From Enterovibrio coralii (GTDB lineage: Bacteria > Pseudomonadota > Gammaproteobacteria > Enterobacterales > Vibrionaceae): a stretch of 64,000 nucleotides of DNA. The first letter of the stretch is position 1; each line of letters begins with the position of its first letter. Below, in pieces: positions 46,231 through 54,773 of the stretch. The notes under the pieces were generated by a model. That model did no database searches, was not told the DNA's origin, and saw only the letters and a list, made by a program, of their open reading frames with translations. The stretch covers positions 1 through 64,000 of the forward strand of contig NZ_LNTY01000056.1 of assembly GCF_001559595.1 (NCBI RefSeq), in the 5' to 3' direction. The position numbers and the translations under genes were made by a program.

Positions 46231-46803
46231 TTAATGCAGCGTCGGTTTGGTTTCTTCTTTTGACGGCTTGATGCCAAGTTCTGCATGCAGGGTCATGGCA
46301 CACACACGCACGTGTTCAATGACTTGTTCCAGCAGCAGTGCTTGCTCTTCCATGTCATCGTCTTCATCGATGCCAAGCTGCGCAATCTCAGCCAAATCAG
46401 CCAGCACTTCTTTTGTGTCTTCAGACAGTTTGCCTGCGGTCACACCGACAAGTCCGATACCCGCGATAAACGCGCTTACCCAGTCAGAAACCGCGTCTCC
46501 ACGATCCAGCAGGGCTTCGTTCTCATCAGGGAGTAGCAAGTCAAAGTCCATTTGGCCGTCGATTAGCTCACTGCTTGCTTGCGCCAGCGCAGCGGCAGCC
46601 AGACTTAGCGACTGATGAGGCCAGCCTTGTCCGTCATTGGTGTAGTCATAAAGCATTGGCATCCAGTTGCCTGATTCAGGGTCCAAACCGCCACACAACA
46701 TGCCAGCCAGCAGGCCGTGCATTTCTGCTGGGGTAACAGCAAGGCTGTCTGATTTCAGAGTGGTAGCGATATTGCTGTATTCAGGTAAAGTTACTTGGGT
46801 CAC
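46231..46803 (-). CDS. ygfB: YgfB/UPF0149 family protein
   Basis: 190 residues from the GTG at 46803, which has AAGGTGG 5 bases upstream; a TTG at 46833 is in frame but lacks a ribosome site. The UPF0149 segment TPAEMHGLLAGMLCGG (about residues 24-39), NWMPMLYDYTNDGQGWPHQS, and the conserved end KPTLH are present, as in E. coli YgfB. Molecular function is uncertain; the Pseudomonas homologue regulates AmpDh3-linked peptidoglycan recycling. First gene of ygfB-ubiH-ubiI, divergent from zapA. Confidence 0.92.
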   Translation of the reverse strand: MTQVTLPEYSNIATTLKSDSLAVTPAEMHGLLAGMLCGGLDPESGNWMPMLYDYTNDGQGWPHQSLSLAAAALAQASSELIDGQMDFDLLLPDENEALLDRGDAVSDWVSAFIAGIGLVGVTAGKLSEDTKEVLADLAEIAQLGIDEDDDMEEQALLLEQVIEHVRVCAMTLHAELGIKPSKEETKPTLH

Positions 46804-47083
46804 TGGGGCCACCTTGAGTACCAATAAATTCAAAGGCTATGCTATCACTTAGCAGCAACCCACTGAACAGGTCTCGATAAAAAGTCGCTTCTGGGTAAAT
46901 GAAATTACCGAGACCTTCGAAAAATCGCTCTGATTTTCATCACATTGACGACTTTTCGTCTGGTTAGTTCGTCGAGAGGCAATCCGCTTTAGGATAGACT
47001 TGCAGTTTAATCTGCCATTTTTTATATTGCGCTCGTTACGTCAGGGTGCGACAGCGCGCTTTGAAGGGAGCTCTGGAACAATT

Positions 47084-47395
47084 ATGACCACGCAAGCTGT
47101 TGAAATTCGAATCCTTGGAAAGATCATGCGCGTTAACTGTCCGGCAGGGCAGGAGCGGTCTTTGCAAGATGCTGCGGACGACTTCGATAAGCGGTTGCAT
47201 GAATTGTCTGCTCGCACTAAAGTAACGAATACAGAGCAACTGCTCACTATCGCGGCACTGAATGTCTGTTATGAATTACAGACTGAAAAACAAAAAATCG
47301 CCGACGATAGAAATGAAATGGAGCAGCGCATTACGCTGTTGCAGAAAACGATTGAAGAGGCGTTGTTAAAACACAGCGCGTCGAAGGAAGCGTAA
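47084..47395 (+). CDS. zapA: cell division protein ZapA
   Basis: 103 residues from ATG 47084 (MTTQAVEIRILGKIMRVNC). FtsZ-ring bundling protein. The N-terminal globular domain and the following long helix (ADDFDKRLHELSARTKVTNT; EQLLTIAALNVCYELQTEKQ) are typical, ending in a coiled coil. Divergent from ygfB and directly upstream of 6S RNA, the conserved zapA-ssrS-ygfA order. Confidence 0.95.
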   Translation: MTTQAVEIRILGKIMRVNCPAGQERSLQDAADDFDKRLHELSARTKVTNTEQLLTIAALNVCYELQTEKQKIADDRNEMEQRITLLQKTIEEALLKHSASKEA

Positions 47396-47407
47396 GTTTC
47401 CAAACCA

Positions 47408-47592
47408 GTTTGACCCTGGAGTGTGCGTCAGCGGATCCGCGTCCCTGAGCCGATAAGCACATCTAAGGGTGAGTTGTTATAGGCTATTGAGCAAGCTCGG
47501 CTCGTACCGAGAAGCCTACGGTCTATTCTTCCCATCCGCCTTGAACCGCAGGGTTCAAGGGCAAAAGATCCCAACGGCACTCCGGGGCCTTC
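47408..47592 (+). ncRNA. ssrS: 6S RNA
   Basis: The segment lies between zapA and ygfA, the standard place for ssrS. It contains the conserved 6S blocks CCCTGAGCCGATA (near 47443-47455), GAGCAAGCTCGG...CCGAGAAGCC (near 47490-47519) and CCTTGAACCGCAGGGTTCAA (near 47539). The 5' CCTGGAGTG pairs with 3' CACTCCGGGG to form the closing stem. 6S RNA mimics an open promoter and binds sigma-70 RNA polymerase in stationary phase. Ends are approximate. Confidence 0.92.
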
Positions 47593-47629
47593 CCCATACA
47601 TTCTCAATGCGACACGGCAAGGAAAGCCG

Positions 47630-48235
47630 ATGCAAGTGAATACCTCTGAGCAGCGCGCCTCGCTGCGAAAACAGATTCGACAACGTCGTCGAGCCTTATC
47701 CGAACAAGACCAAGCCCTCGCGGCCTCTCAATTACTTGAGCACTTTACCTCGTCAGATGCCATCATCAAGGCATCACGCATCGCGCTTTACTTGTCCGTT
47801 GATGGCGAGCTTGATACTGCGCCGCTGATTGCCCGCTGCTGGGCGCAAGGCAAAGACGTTTATCTTCCTGTGATCCATCCTTTCAGCAAAGGTCATTTGT
47901 TGTTTCTTCACTACCATCCGAAGACCCAATTGGTGCCTAATCAATATGGCATTTTGGAGCCCAAACTCGATGTTCGGGATGTGTTGCCCGCCGCCAAGCT
48001 TGATGTGATTTGTACACCGCTGGTGGCGTTTGATGCTGCAGGCCAGCGTTTAGGGATGGGCGGTGGATATTACGATCGAACCTTGGCACCGTGGTACGAG
48101 ACAGGAGCGGGCGCGAAGCCGATTGGTTTAGCCCATGATTGTCAGCAACTTGATGCCTTACCTGTGGAAGTGTGGGATGTGCCATTGCCTGAGATCATGA
48201 CGCCTTCTCGTCACTGGACTTGGTCGATCAAATAA
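47630..48235 (+). CDS. ygfA: 5-formyltetrahydrofolate cyclo-ligase
   Basis: 201 residues. It converts 5-formyl-THF to 5,10-methenyl-THF with ATP. The N-terminal basic segment RKQIRQRRRALSEQDQ, the LYLSVDGELDT strand region and the phosphate/metal motif GMGGGYYDRTL (about residues 142-152) are typical. It is commonly co-transcribed with 6S RNA. ATG 47630 follows AAGGAAAGCCG. Confidence 0.95.
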   Translation: MQVNTSEQRASLRKQIRQRRRALSEQDQALAASQLLEHFTSSDAIIKASRIALYLSVDGELDTAPLIARCWAQGKDVYLPVIHPFSKGHLLFLHYHPKTQLVPNQYGILEPKLDVRDVLPAAKLDVICTPLVAFDAAGQRLGMGGGYYDRTLAPWYETGAGAKPIGLAHDCQQLDALPVEVWDVPLPEIMTPSRHWTWSIK

Positions 48236-48348
48236 GATCTGCGCCGATCTGTCAGAACGCGATCTGAGTTGTCAAAAACCTGCCCGTGGCAGTCTCAGAT
48301 CTGTATAATCGGCCTCGCGAATTACCCCCTAAATTGCAGGAGATCATC

Positions 48349-49002
48349 ATGACTCAGGATGAAATGAAAAAAGCGGCTGGCTGGGCTGCGTTGGAATACG
48401 TAACCAAAGGCAGCATCGTTGGTGTTGGTACCGGCTCGACTGTTAATCACTTCATCGACGCGCTTGAAACCATGAAAGATCAGATCAAAGGTGCGGTGTC
48501 GAGCTCTGTAGCTTCGACCGAGCGTCTGGAAAAGATCGGCATTCCCGTTTTCGATGCAAACGAAGTCGCTAGCTTAGATATCTACGTTGATGGTGCTGAT
48601 GAAATCAACCCAAGCAACGACATGATCAAAGGCGGCGGTGCAGCACTGACACGCGAAAAGATCGTGGCAGCGATTGCGAAGCAGTTCATCTGTATTATCG
48701 ATGACACCAAGAAAGTCGACGTACTGGGCCAATTCCCACTACCAGTGGAAGTGATCCCAATGGCACGTTCTTACGTGGCACGTGAGCTGGTTAAGCTGGG
48801 TGGCGATCCTTGCTACCGTGAAGGTTGTATCACGGACAACGGCAACGTGATCCTGGATGTGCACAATCTGCAAATCACTAATGCAAAAGAACTCGAAGAC
48901 ACCATTAACGGTATCGCGGGTGTTGTGACAGTGGGTCTGTTTGCAAACCGTGGCGCAGATGTGGTTCTGGAAGGTACACCAAATGGTGTGGTGAAAAGTT
49001 AA
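48349..49002 (+). CDS. rpiA: ribose-5-phosphate isomerase A
   Basis: 217 residues from ATG 48349 after GCAGGAGATCATC. Interconverts ribose-5-phosphate and ribulose-5-phosphate. Substrate loop GVGTGSTVNHFIDAL (about residues 24-38), DGADEINPS with catalytic Asp, and KGGGAALTREKIVA are present. A TATAAT at 48304-48309 is a plausible -10 box. It precedes serA, in the same relative order as in E. coli. Confidence 0.96.
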   Translation: MTQDEMKKAAGWAALEYVTKGSIVGVGTGSTVNHFIDALETMKDQIKGAVSSSVASTERLEKIGIPVFDANEVASLDIYVDGADEINPSNDMIKGGGAALTREKIVAAIAKQFICIIDDTKKVDVLGQFPLPVEVIPMARSYVARELVKLGGDPCYREGCITDNGNVILDVHNLQITNAKELEDTINGIAGVVTVGLFANRGADVVLEGTPNGVVKS

Positions 49003-49051
49003 TTAATCCTTCGCAGACAAACCCTTAGCTTTTCCGTTTTTTTGAAACAAA

Positions 49052-49067
49052 AGCCAAACGTTTGCGT
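49052..49067. promoter_or_regulatory. PurR-like operator between rpiA and serA
   Basis: AGCCAAACGTTTGCGT differs from the symmetrical PurR box ACGCAAACGTTTGCGT at two positions only. It lies 50 bases after rpiA and 177 bases before the serA ATG, ahead of a terminator at 49089. If functional it would act on a promoter in the gap; the location upstream of the terminator makes direct control of serA uncertain. Confidence 0.45.
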
Positions 49068-49088
49068 CGAATTAACTCAATAAGTTAG

Positions 49089-49115
49089 CGGTGTCCTGTG
49101 GGCACCGTTTTTTTT
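49089..49115 (+). terminator. Rho-independent terminator after rpiA
   Basis: CGGTGTCC / GGGCACCG with loop TGT is followed by eight T residues. Confidence 0.88.
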
Positions 49116-49243
49116 CGCGTTATTCGCGTAATACTGCTCCCTTTTCATACAACTTTTTGTTACCTTAATCACTAATTGATGCCATTTGGATGGCTAAAAC
49201 CGGATTTTCGATTTTTAGGTTTGTTTTTAAGGATGAGAAGCGC

Positions 49244-50473
49244 ATGGCTAAAGTGTCTCTAGAAAAAGACAAGATCAAGATCCTTCTGTTAGAAGGTCTT
49301 CACCCTACCGCGTTAGAAGTGCTGCAAGGCGCAGGCTACAGCAACATCGAATATCACAAAGGCTCCCTCGCAGGTGAAGAGCTGGAAAAAGCGATCGCAG
49401 ATGCGCATTTCGTTGGTATTCGCTCCCGCACACAATTGACCGAAGAAGTCTTTGCCAAAGCACAAAAGCTGGTGGCAGTAGGCTGTTTCTGTATCGGTAC
49501 TAACCAAGTTGACCTGACGGCAGCCGCCAAGCGTGGTATCCCTGTCTTCAACGCACCTTTCTCAAACACACGAAGTGTTGCTGAGCTGGTGCTGGGCGAA
49601 ATTCTGTTGCTGCTTCGCGGCATCCCAGCAAAAAATGCTATGGCACACCGTGGTGAGTGGATGAAGTCGGCAGATCAGTCTTTCGAAGCGCGCGGAAAAA
49701 ACCTGGGTATCATCGGTTACGGTCACATTGGTACTCAGCTGGGTATTCTGGCGGAAAACCTGGGTATGCGCGTGTTCTACTACGACATCGAGAACAAGCT
49801 GTCTCTGGGTAATGCAACACAGGTAGCATCACTGTCTGAGCTACTGAACAAGAGCGATGTGATTTCTCTGCACGTACCAGAAACCGATTCGACCCAGAAC
49901 ATGATGGGCAGCGAAGAGTTTGCACGTATGAAGCCGGGCGCGGTGTTCATCAATGCGGCGCGCGGCACTGTGGTAGATATTGATGCGCTGTGTGGCGCGC
50001 TGGAAAGCGGTCACATTGGTGGTGCGGCTGTGGACGTGTTCCCAACGGAACCAAAGACCAACAGCGACCCGTTCACTTCACCGCTGCAAGCGTTTGACAA
50101 CGTTATCCTGACACCGCACATCGGTGGCTCAACGCAAGAAGCGCAGGAAAACATTGGTATTGAAGTGGCTGGTAAGATGGTGAAGTACTCAGACAATGGT
50201 TCAACCTTGTCTTCTGTGAACTTCCCAGAGGTTTCTCTGCCAGAGCATTCAGGCACATCGCGCTTGCTACACATTCACCAGAACAAGCCGGGTATCCTGA
50301 CCAAGATCAACACCATCTTTGCAGAGGAAGGCATCAACATCGCAGGTCAGTACCTGCAAACTAACGCCGAATACGGTTACGTAGTTATCGATGTTGAAAC
50401 AGAGCACTCTGAAAAAGCACTGGTAAAATTGAAAGCGATCGATGGCACCCTGCGTGCACGTATCCTTCACTGA
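49244..50473 (+). CDS. serA: D-3-phosphoglycerate dehydrogenase
   Basis: 409 residues from ATG 49244 (MAKVSLEKDKIKILLLEG) after AAGGATGAGAAG; an upstream in-frame ATG at 49190 lacks family support. First enzyme of serine synthesis. NAD-binding motif GYGHIGTQLGILAENLGM, catalytic Arg in NAARGTVVD and His in LTPHIGGSTQEA are present. The C-terminal ACT domain (LLHIHQNKPGILTKINTIFA) mediates serine feedback inhibition. It has its own leader and terminator. Confidence 0.96.
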   Translation: MAKVSLEKDKIKILLLEGLHPTALEVLQGAGYSNIEYHKGSLAGEELEKAIADAHFVGIRSRTQLTEEVFAKAQKLVAVGCFCIGTNQVDLTAAAKRGIPVFNAPFSNTRSVAELVLGEILLLLRGIPAKNAMAHRGEWMKSADQSFEARGKNLGIIGYGHIGTQLGILAENLGMRVFYYDIENKLSLGNATQVASLSELLNKSDVISLHVPETDSTQNMMGSEEFARMKPGAVFINAARGTVVDIDALCGALESGHIGGAAVDVFPTEPKTNSDPFTSPLQAFDNVILTPHIGGSTQEAQENIGIEVAGKMVKYSDNGSTLSSVNFPEVSLPEHSGTSRLLHIHQNKPGILTKINTIFAEEGINIAGQYLQTNAEYGYVVIDVETEHSEKALVKLKAIDGTLRARILH

Positions 50474-50529
50474 TTAAACAAGACCAGATAGATACTTTGT
50501 TCCCCCCAAATATCTGTCGATGTAACGCA

Positions 50530-50561
50530 AAGAGGCTACCAGTCGGTAGCCTCTTTTTTTT
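50530..50561. terminator. Terminator between serA and yggE
   Basis: AAGAGGCTACC / GGTAGCCTCTT with loop AGTC and eight T residues on the serA side. The converging yggE gene ends at 50586. Confidence 0.9.
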
Positions 50562-50585
50562 GCGTCGTCGATCTATCCCGTCTGC

Positions 50586-51284
50586 TTATTCACTCAGTTC
50601 AAAAACCACTTCAACGCGATCGCGAATGGTGATTTCTGAGTCCATGTAGCTTGCGTCTACATTGCGCGCTTCAGCGGACATACGCAGCATCACAGGTCGG
50701 GTTGGCGACTCGTCCATATAACGAATCTCCCACACACCAGCGAGTTCTTCACCAAAGCCTTTCGCCAGAGAGCTGGCTTTTTCTTTTGCATCGGCAATCG
50801 CTGCCATACGCGCCTGTTCTTTCAGGGCCTTTTCTTTGCTCGATGAGAAGCTGATGTTATTGACGCGATTAATGCCATCAGACAGGGCACCGTCCAAAAT
50901 CGTGTTCAGTTGGGTAAGGTCACGCACAGTGACGGTAACGTTGCGGCTCGCTTGATAGCCGGTCAGTTTAGGTTCCCCATTTTTGGGGTAGCTGTATTGA
51001 GGTTGCAGAGACAGATTCGCACTATCAACATCGGCCTTTTTCAACCCCATCTCTTCAAGGCGAGAGAGCAACGCAGCGACAGCATCGTCTGACGCCTGTT
51101 TAGCCGCTTTGGCGGAAGTACGTTTCAAGCTCACGGCAATGTTAACGGTCGCGGTATCCGGCGTAGCAACCACTTCACCCACCCCGACGGTTTCCAAATG
51201 CGGAAACTCAGGTGTCGCAGCGGACGCGAGAGGAGCCAAAGCCAATGTTGCTGTAAATAGCGAAGCGATAAGGTGTTTTTTCAT
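50586..51284 (-). CDS. yggE: SIMPL-domain periplasmic/exported protein (YggE-like)
   Basis: 232 residues from ATG 51284 (MKKHLIASLFTATLALAPLA); a second ATG at 51299 adds five residues. The signal peptide is about residues 1-22. The mature protein is one SIMPL (DUF541) domain: VGVGEVVATPDTATVNIAVS at the start, GYQASRNVTVTVRD in the middle and RMAAIADAKEKASSLAKGFG near the end. E. coli YggE lessens oxidative stress by an unknown route. Upstream of it, argP reads the same way; in E. coli yggE is likewise close to argO. Confidence 0.9.
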   Translation of the reverse strand: MKKHLIASLFTATLALAPLASAATPEFPHLETVGVGEVVATPDTATVNIAVSLKRTSAKAAKQASDDAVAALLSRLEEMGLKKADVDSANLSLQPQYSYPKNGEPKLTGYQASRNVTVTVRDLTQLNTILDGALSDGINRVNNISFSSSKEKALKEQARMAAIADAKEKASSLAKGFGEELAGVWEIRYMDESPTRPVMLRMSAEARNVDASYMDSEITIRDRVEVVFELSE

Positions 51285-51360
51285 GGATTTTTTTCCCATG
51301 TTGTTTGTATCTGGCCTGTTTGACCACAAACTGCAGAAGTTTATCCCTAGAATCAGAAAT

Positions 51361-52254
51361 TTATCCAAGAACCTCGTTGGCATAGCGTAAACACGCGTCT
51401 GTCATGTCCGCCAATACGCCGCTTTGGTTGGCAAAATGGTGCCAATACAAATGACGCTCTACACCGTCGCCGGGACACAAATCAATTAAAGAACCTTCGG
51501 CAAGCTCTTGCTCAATTTGAAGTTCGGGAATGAGGCAATAGGCCACACCCAACTTTGCCATTTTCACAAATGCGTCGGATGATCTCACCATGTGGCTTCG
51601 CCAGCCCACCGTCGGAAGGTTAAATCGTTCAGACACAAACTGGGTGTGCATGTCATCAAATCGGTCAAACACCACCGCAGGCGCGCGACTGACGGAATCA
51701 CTGTTTAGTCCGTTCGGAAAGTAGCGCGCTTTAAAGTCGGGCGTCGACACGCAGCGATAATGCATGGTGCCTAAGGGGGTAGCGATACAGCCATGAAGGG
51801 GCGTGGGTTCACTGCTAACTGCTACCACGGCTTCGCCAGAGCGCAAGCGGTTCAGACTTCGGCTTTCATCATCCACGATAAGGTTAATTTCCAGCGTCTG
51901 GGCATTCATCAGAGGTGTCAGCGCGGGCAACAACCAGGTGGCTAGGCTGTCCGCATTAGTGGCGATGGGAACCGTCACAATGCGCGAGAACCCTTCGGGT
52001 GCCAGTTCAGGGATCAGCTCTTGTTCTAGCAGTTGAACGCGTCGGTACAGCCCTAGCAGTTTTTTACCAATGGCAGTCGGTTGTGGCGGCATTTCCCTGA
52101 CGAGCACAGGCTGAGCGACCAGCTTTTCTAACTGTTTTACCCGCTGAGACACCGCGGACTGGGTGATGAACAGCGCGTCAGCCGCGCGGTCAAAGCCACC
52201 ATTGGCAATTACGGCATCCAGTGCTTCTAACCACCGATAGTCCAATCCTTTCAT
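51361..52254 (-). CDS. argP: LysR-type regulator ArgP (IciA)
   Basis: 297 residues from ATG 52254, equal to E. coli. It activates argO with arginine and represses or regulates lysine genes. The helix-turn-helix at residues 5-60 includes DYRWLEALDAVIANGGFDRA and LFITQSAVSQRVKQLE. The ligand-binding domain follows. It diverges from argO, the classic ArgP arrangement. Confidence 0.95.
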   Translation of the reverse strand: MKGLDYRWLEALDAVIANGGFDRAADALFITQSAVSQRVKQLEKLVAQPVLVREMPPQPTAIGKKLLGLYRRVQLLEQELIPELAPEGFSRIVTVPIATNADSLATWLLPALTPLMNAQTLEINLIVDDESRSLNRLRSGEAVVAVSSEPTPLHGCIATPLGTMHYRCVSTPDFKARYFPNGLNSDSVSRAPAVVFDRFDDMHTQFVSERFNLPTVGWRSHMVRSSDAFVKMAKLGVAYCLIPELQIEQELAEGSLIDLCPGDGVERHLYWHHFANQSGVLADMTDACLRYANEVLG

Positions 52255-52362
52255 GACTACTCCAAATAAGTAAAACTGATACAAGATTAAAATTATTAGT
52301 TTTACTTGTATCTGTCACCTCATTACCTTGAAAGCGTGATTTCAAGGGGAGAGGAAAGGGCA
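52255..52362. promoter_or_regulatory. argO-argP: argP/argO divergent control region
   Basis: 108 bases between two divergent genes. AT-rich (TTAAAATTATTAGTTTTAC near 52285), as expected for the ArgP-binding region of argO. I do not assign exact boxes. Confidence 0.5.
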
Positions 52363-52992
52363 GTGAGCAGCACAATTATTTTGCAAGGGTTTGGACTGGG
52401 ACTGAGTATGATCATCCCCATCGGTGCGCAAAATGCCTTTGTACTCAACCAAGGTATTCGGCGTCAGCACCATGTGGCAACCGCGACCATTTGTTTCCTG
52501 TGCGACATGGGATTGATCCTGCTGGGCATATTTGGTGGCGGTGCCATGTTGGCGAGTAACGAAACACTCCTAAGCGTGGTGACGTTGGGTGGCGTTGCGT
52601 TTTTGTTGACCTATGCGTATCAATCGCTGCGTCGTGTCTTCAAAGAGGAAAGTGAAGACATTAACGTTGGTAAAGCCAATGCACAAAAAGGCTTGATGGC
52701 TGTTGTGCTCGGCGCGTTGGCAGTGACGGTCCTGAACCCACACGTCTATCTTGATACCGTGGTGGTGTTGGGATCTATTGGTGGGCAATTCCAATCGGCG
52801 GAGCGAACAGCATTTGCCATCGGCACCGTGCTGGCGTCGTTTGTATGGTTCTACGGCATTGCGCTAGGGGCTGCGAAGATGTCGCCTGTCTTATCTCGCC
52901 CACGTGTTCGGCAGGTGATTGATGTTCTGGTGGCGGGTATGATGATCTACGTGGCATTCTTGCTAATGCAGAAATGGATTGGGAGCTTTTGA
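52363..52992 (+). CDS. argO: L-arginine exporter ArgO
   Basis: 209 residues from the GTG at 52363 with GAGAGGAAAGGG upstream; the family length is 211 and an upstream extension has no support. LysE superfamily with about six membrane helices, starting QGFGLGLSMIIPIGAQNAFV (the GAQN motif is diagnostic). It exports arginine and the toxic analogue canavanine. Controlled by the divergent argP. Confidence 0.94.
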   Translation: MSSTIILQGFGLGLSMIIPIGAQNAFVLNQGIRRQHHVATATICFLCDMGLILLGIFGGGAMLASNETLLSVVTLGGVAFLLTYAYQSLRRVFKEESEDINVGKANAQKGLMAVVLGALAVTVLNPHVYLDTVVVLGSIGGQFQSAERTAFAIGTVLASFVWFYGIALGAAKMSPVLSRPRVRQVIDVLVAGMMIYVAFLLMQKWIGSF

Positions 52993-53029
52993 GCTCCGTT
53001 GAGAAAAAGAAATAAAGGAATAGAGCAGG

Positions 53030-53521
53030 ATGACGCAGTCATTAGAAGGGATTCTGGCGCGTAACATCGCATTGATGACGCAATGTGATGTGGCTTACCA
53101 ATCATGGCAGCATGAGCCGATATTAGATTTCGCGACAGATGAGCGCATCGGGAATGAGCTTGGCTGGACAGCAACACCGACAAAGAGCCTGTTTTTGTCG
53201 TTTAAAAATGGTGAATATGCGCTGTTATTAACGCATCGAGATGCGCGATTGGATAGCAAAAAGGTCAAAGCCCTGATGGGGAAACGCCCATCCATTGCAT
53301 CTGATGAAGAAATGATCGCCCAGCTTGGCTGTGTGCCCGGTGCCGTGTGTCCGTTTGGGATGCCCGTCGCGATTCCCTTGATTGTCGATGATGTGTTGTT
53401 CTCGTTTGAGGAGTTGATGTACACACCCGGTCCGCCGGAATACACCTTTGCGTTTGGTGTGCCGTCATTGTCTGCGTTGCTTGATGCTTTACCCAATCCT
53501 GTTTACCGATTGAATGCTTAA
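53030..53521 (+). CDS. YbaK/EbsC-family prolyl-tRNA editing-like protein
   Basis: 163 residues, single YbaK domain. Conserved segments are SLFLSFKNGEYALLLTHRDA, KKVKALMGKRPSIASDEEM and QLGCVPGAVCPFGMPV; the last fits ProX-type trans-editing enzymes that deacylate misacylated tRNA(Pro). The active-site Lys is in the LDSKKVKALMG region. It starts at ATG 53030 after AATAGAGCAGG, 37 bases after argO, and is followed by a terminator. A second member of the superfamily is at 9558. The exact tRNA is not known. Confidence 0.82.
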   Translation: MTQSLEGILARNIALMTQCDVAYQSWQHEPILDFATDERIGNELGWTATPTKSLFLSFKNGEYALLLTHRDARLDSKKVKALMGKRPSIASDEEMIAQLGCVPGAVCPFGMPVAIPLIVDDVLFSFEELMYTPGPPEYTFAFGVPSLSALLDALPNPVYRLNA

Positions 53522-53524
53522 TTA

Positions 53525-53548
53525 ACGCGCCGAGAGGGCGCGTTTTTT
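53525..53548 (+). terminator. Rho-independent terminator after the YbaK-like gene
   Basis: ACGCGCC / GGCGCGT with loop GAGAG is followed by six T residues. It overlaps the end of the gene by only a few bases. Confidence 0.88.
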
Positions 53549-53718
53549 CTTTCTTGGTATTTATTGAAGCGGCCCAAGCTGTCAAATTGTCCCCGATTCC
53601 TCCTCCAATTTATTGATATTCTCGTGATTGCCATTGTCATCGCTGGTGTGACAAGGATGAATGTGGGAATATTACTATCCTTATAAATGTCTGAATTGAA
53701 CAATGGAGGAGTGTGACG

Positions 53719-53991
53719 ATGCGAATGCTGACAGTATTACTGTTCGTGTTGTTCGGCTGGCTCCAATACCATCTTTGGTGGGGTAAAAACGGGGTGTCCG
53801 ATTACCTCGACGTGAAAGCGGTGACAGAAACGGCTGCTTTGGCTAACGAAAAACTCCATCAACGCAATCAACAGATGTTCGCAGAAATTGCAGATCTTAA
53901 GCGCGGGCAAGAAGCCATCGAAGAGCGTGCTCGCAATGAATTGGGCATGATAAAGCCGGGAGAAACCTTCTTCCGCATTGTCAGTGAATAA
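53719..53991 (+). CDS. ftsB: cell division protein FtsB
   Basis: 90 residues from ATG 53719 with GGAGGA upstream; the GTG at 53713 is an alternative. Bitopic divisome protein that works with FtsL and FtsQ. One N-terminal membrane helix (MLTVLLFVLFGWLQYHLW), then a periplasmic coiled coil (ALANEKLHQRNQQMFAEIAD) ending with the family segment ARNELGMIKPGETFFRIV. First gene of the ftsB-ispD-ispF-truD-surE-pcm-nlpD-rpoS run. Confidence 0.94.
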   Translation: MRMLTVLLFVLFGWLQYHLWWGKNGVSDYLDVKAVTETAALANEKLHQRNQQMFAEIADLKRGQEAIEERARNELGMIKPGETFFRIVSE

Positions 53992-54022
53992 GCCCACTCG
54001 CCAGATAAAAACGAAGAGAATC

Positions 54023-54756
54023 ATGAAGACCCCGGCAAGTGATGAAAAGGTAAGCTCGCCACGCACTGCTGTGTCTGACGTTGTCGCGATTGTACCTGCG
54101 GCAGGTGTTGGCAAACGCATGCAGGCCGACTGCCCGAAGCAGTACCTCACGATTGGCACCAAAACCATCCTAGAGCACACAGTTCACTACTTGCTGGCGC
54201 ACAGCAAAGTCTCAAAAGTGGTGATTGCGATTGGTGCTGAAGATGCCTATTTCCAAACGACATCGTTGGCCGCAGATAATCGCGTCATTGTGACAACCGG
54301 TGGTTCAGAGCGCGCAGATTCTGTATTAGCGGGTCTTAACGCGACCGATGCAGAATGGGTCATGGTGCATGATGCTGCACGTCCTTGTGTGCGTCACGAG
54401 GATATCGACGCTTGATTGAGGCTGCAACCTCCCACTCCCATGGTGCTATTTTGGCTGCGCCAGTTCGCGACACCATGAAGCGCGCAACGTCTGATGGCAA
54501 CATCGACCACACCGTGTGTCGAGAGGCACTCTGGCATGCGCTGACCCCGCAAATGTTTCATCGTGAACAATTGCTGAGTGCATTGACCACGGCACTGGAA
54601 AAGTCATTGGCGGTGACAGACGAAGCGTCTGCCATTGAGCTTGCAGGCGGCGCACCTAAGCTGGTGGCCGGTCATGCTGACAATATCAAAGTAACGCAGC
54701 CAGAAGATTTAGCACTGGCTGCATTTTTTCTGTCGCAACGCGCAGAAAACGAGTGA
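54023..54756 (+). CDS. ispD: 2-C-methyl-D-erythritol 4-phosphate cytidylyltransferase (one apparent frameshift)
   Basis: Third enzyme of the MEP isoprenoid pathway: MEP plus CTP to CDP-ME. The start is probably ATG 54023 (an upstream in-frame ATG overlaps ftsB). The CTP-binding motif IVPAAGVGKRMQADCPKQYL, ERADSVLAGL and VHDAARPC are intact. The frame breaks near 54412; one T restores HEDIDALIEAATSHSHGAIL and continues with LAAPVRDTMKRA, TDEASAIE and DNIKVTQPEDLALA to the stop. Repaired length is 244 residues. Essential gene, so the break is probably an error. Confidence 0.92.
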
Positions 54757-54773
54757 CAGAGAGAGGACAGACT

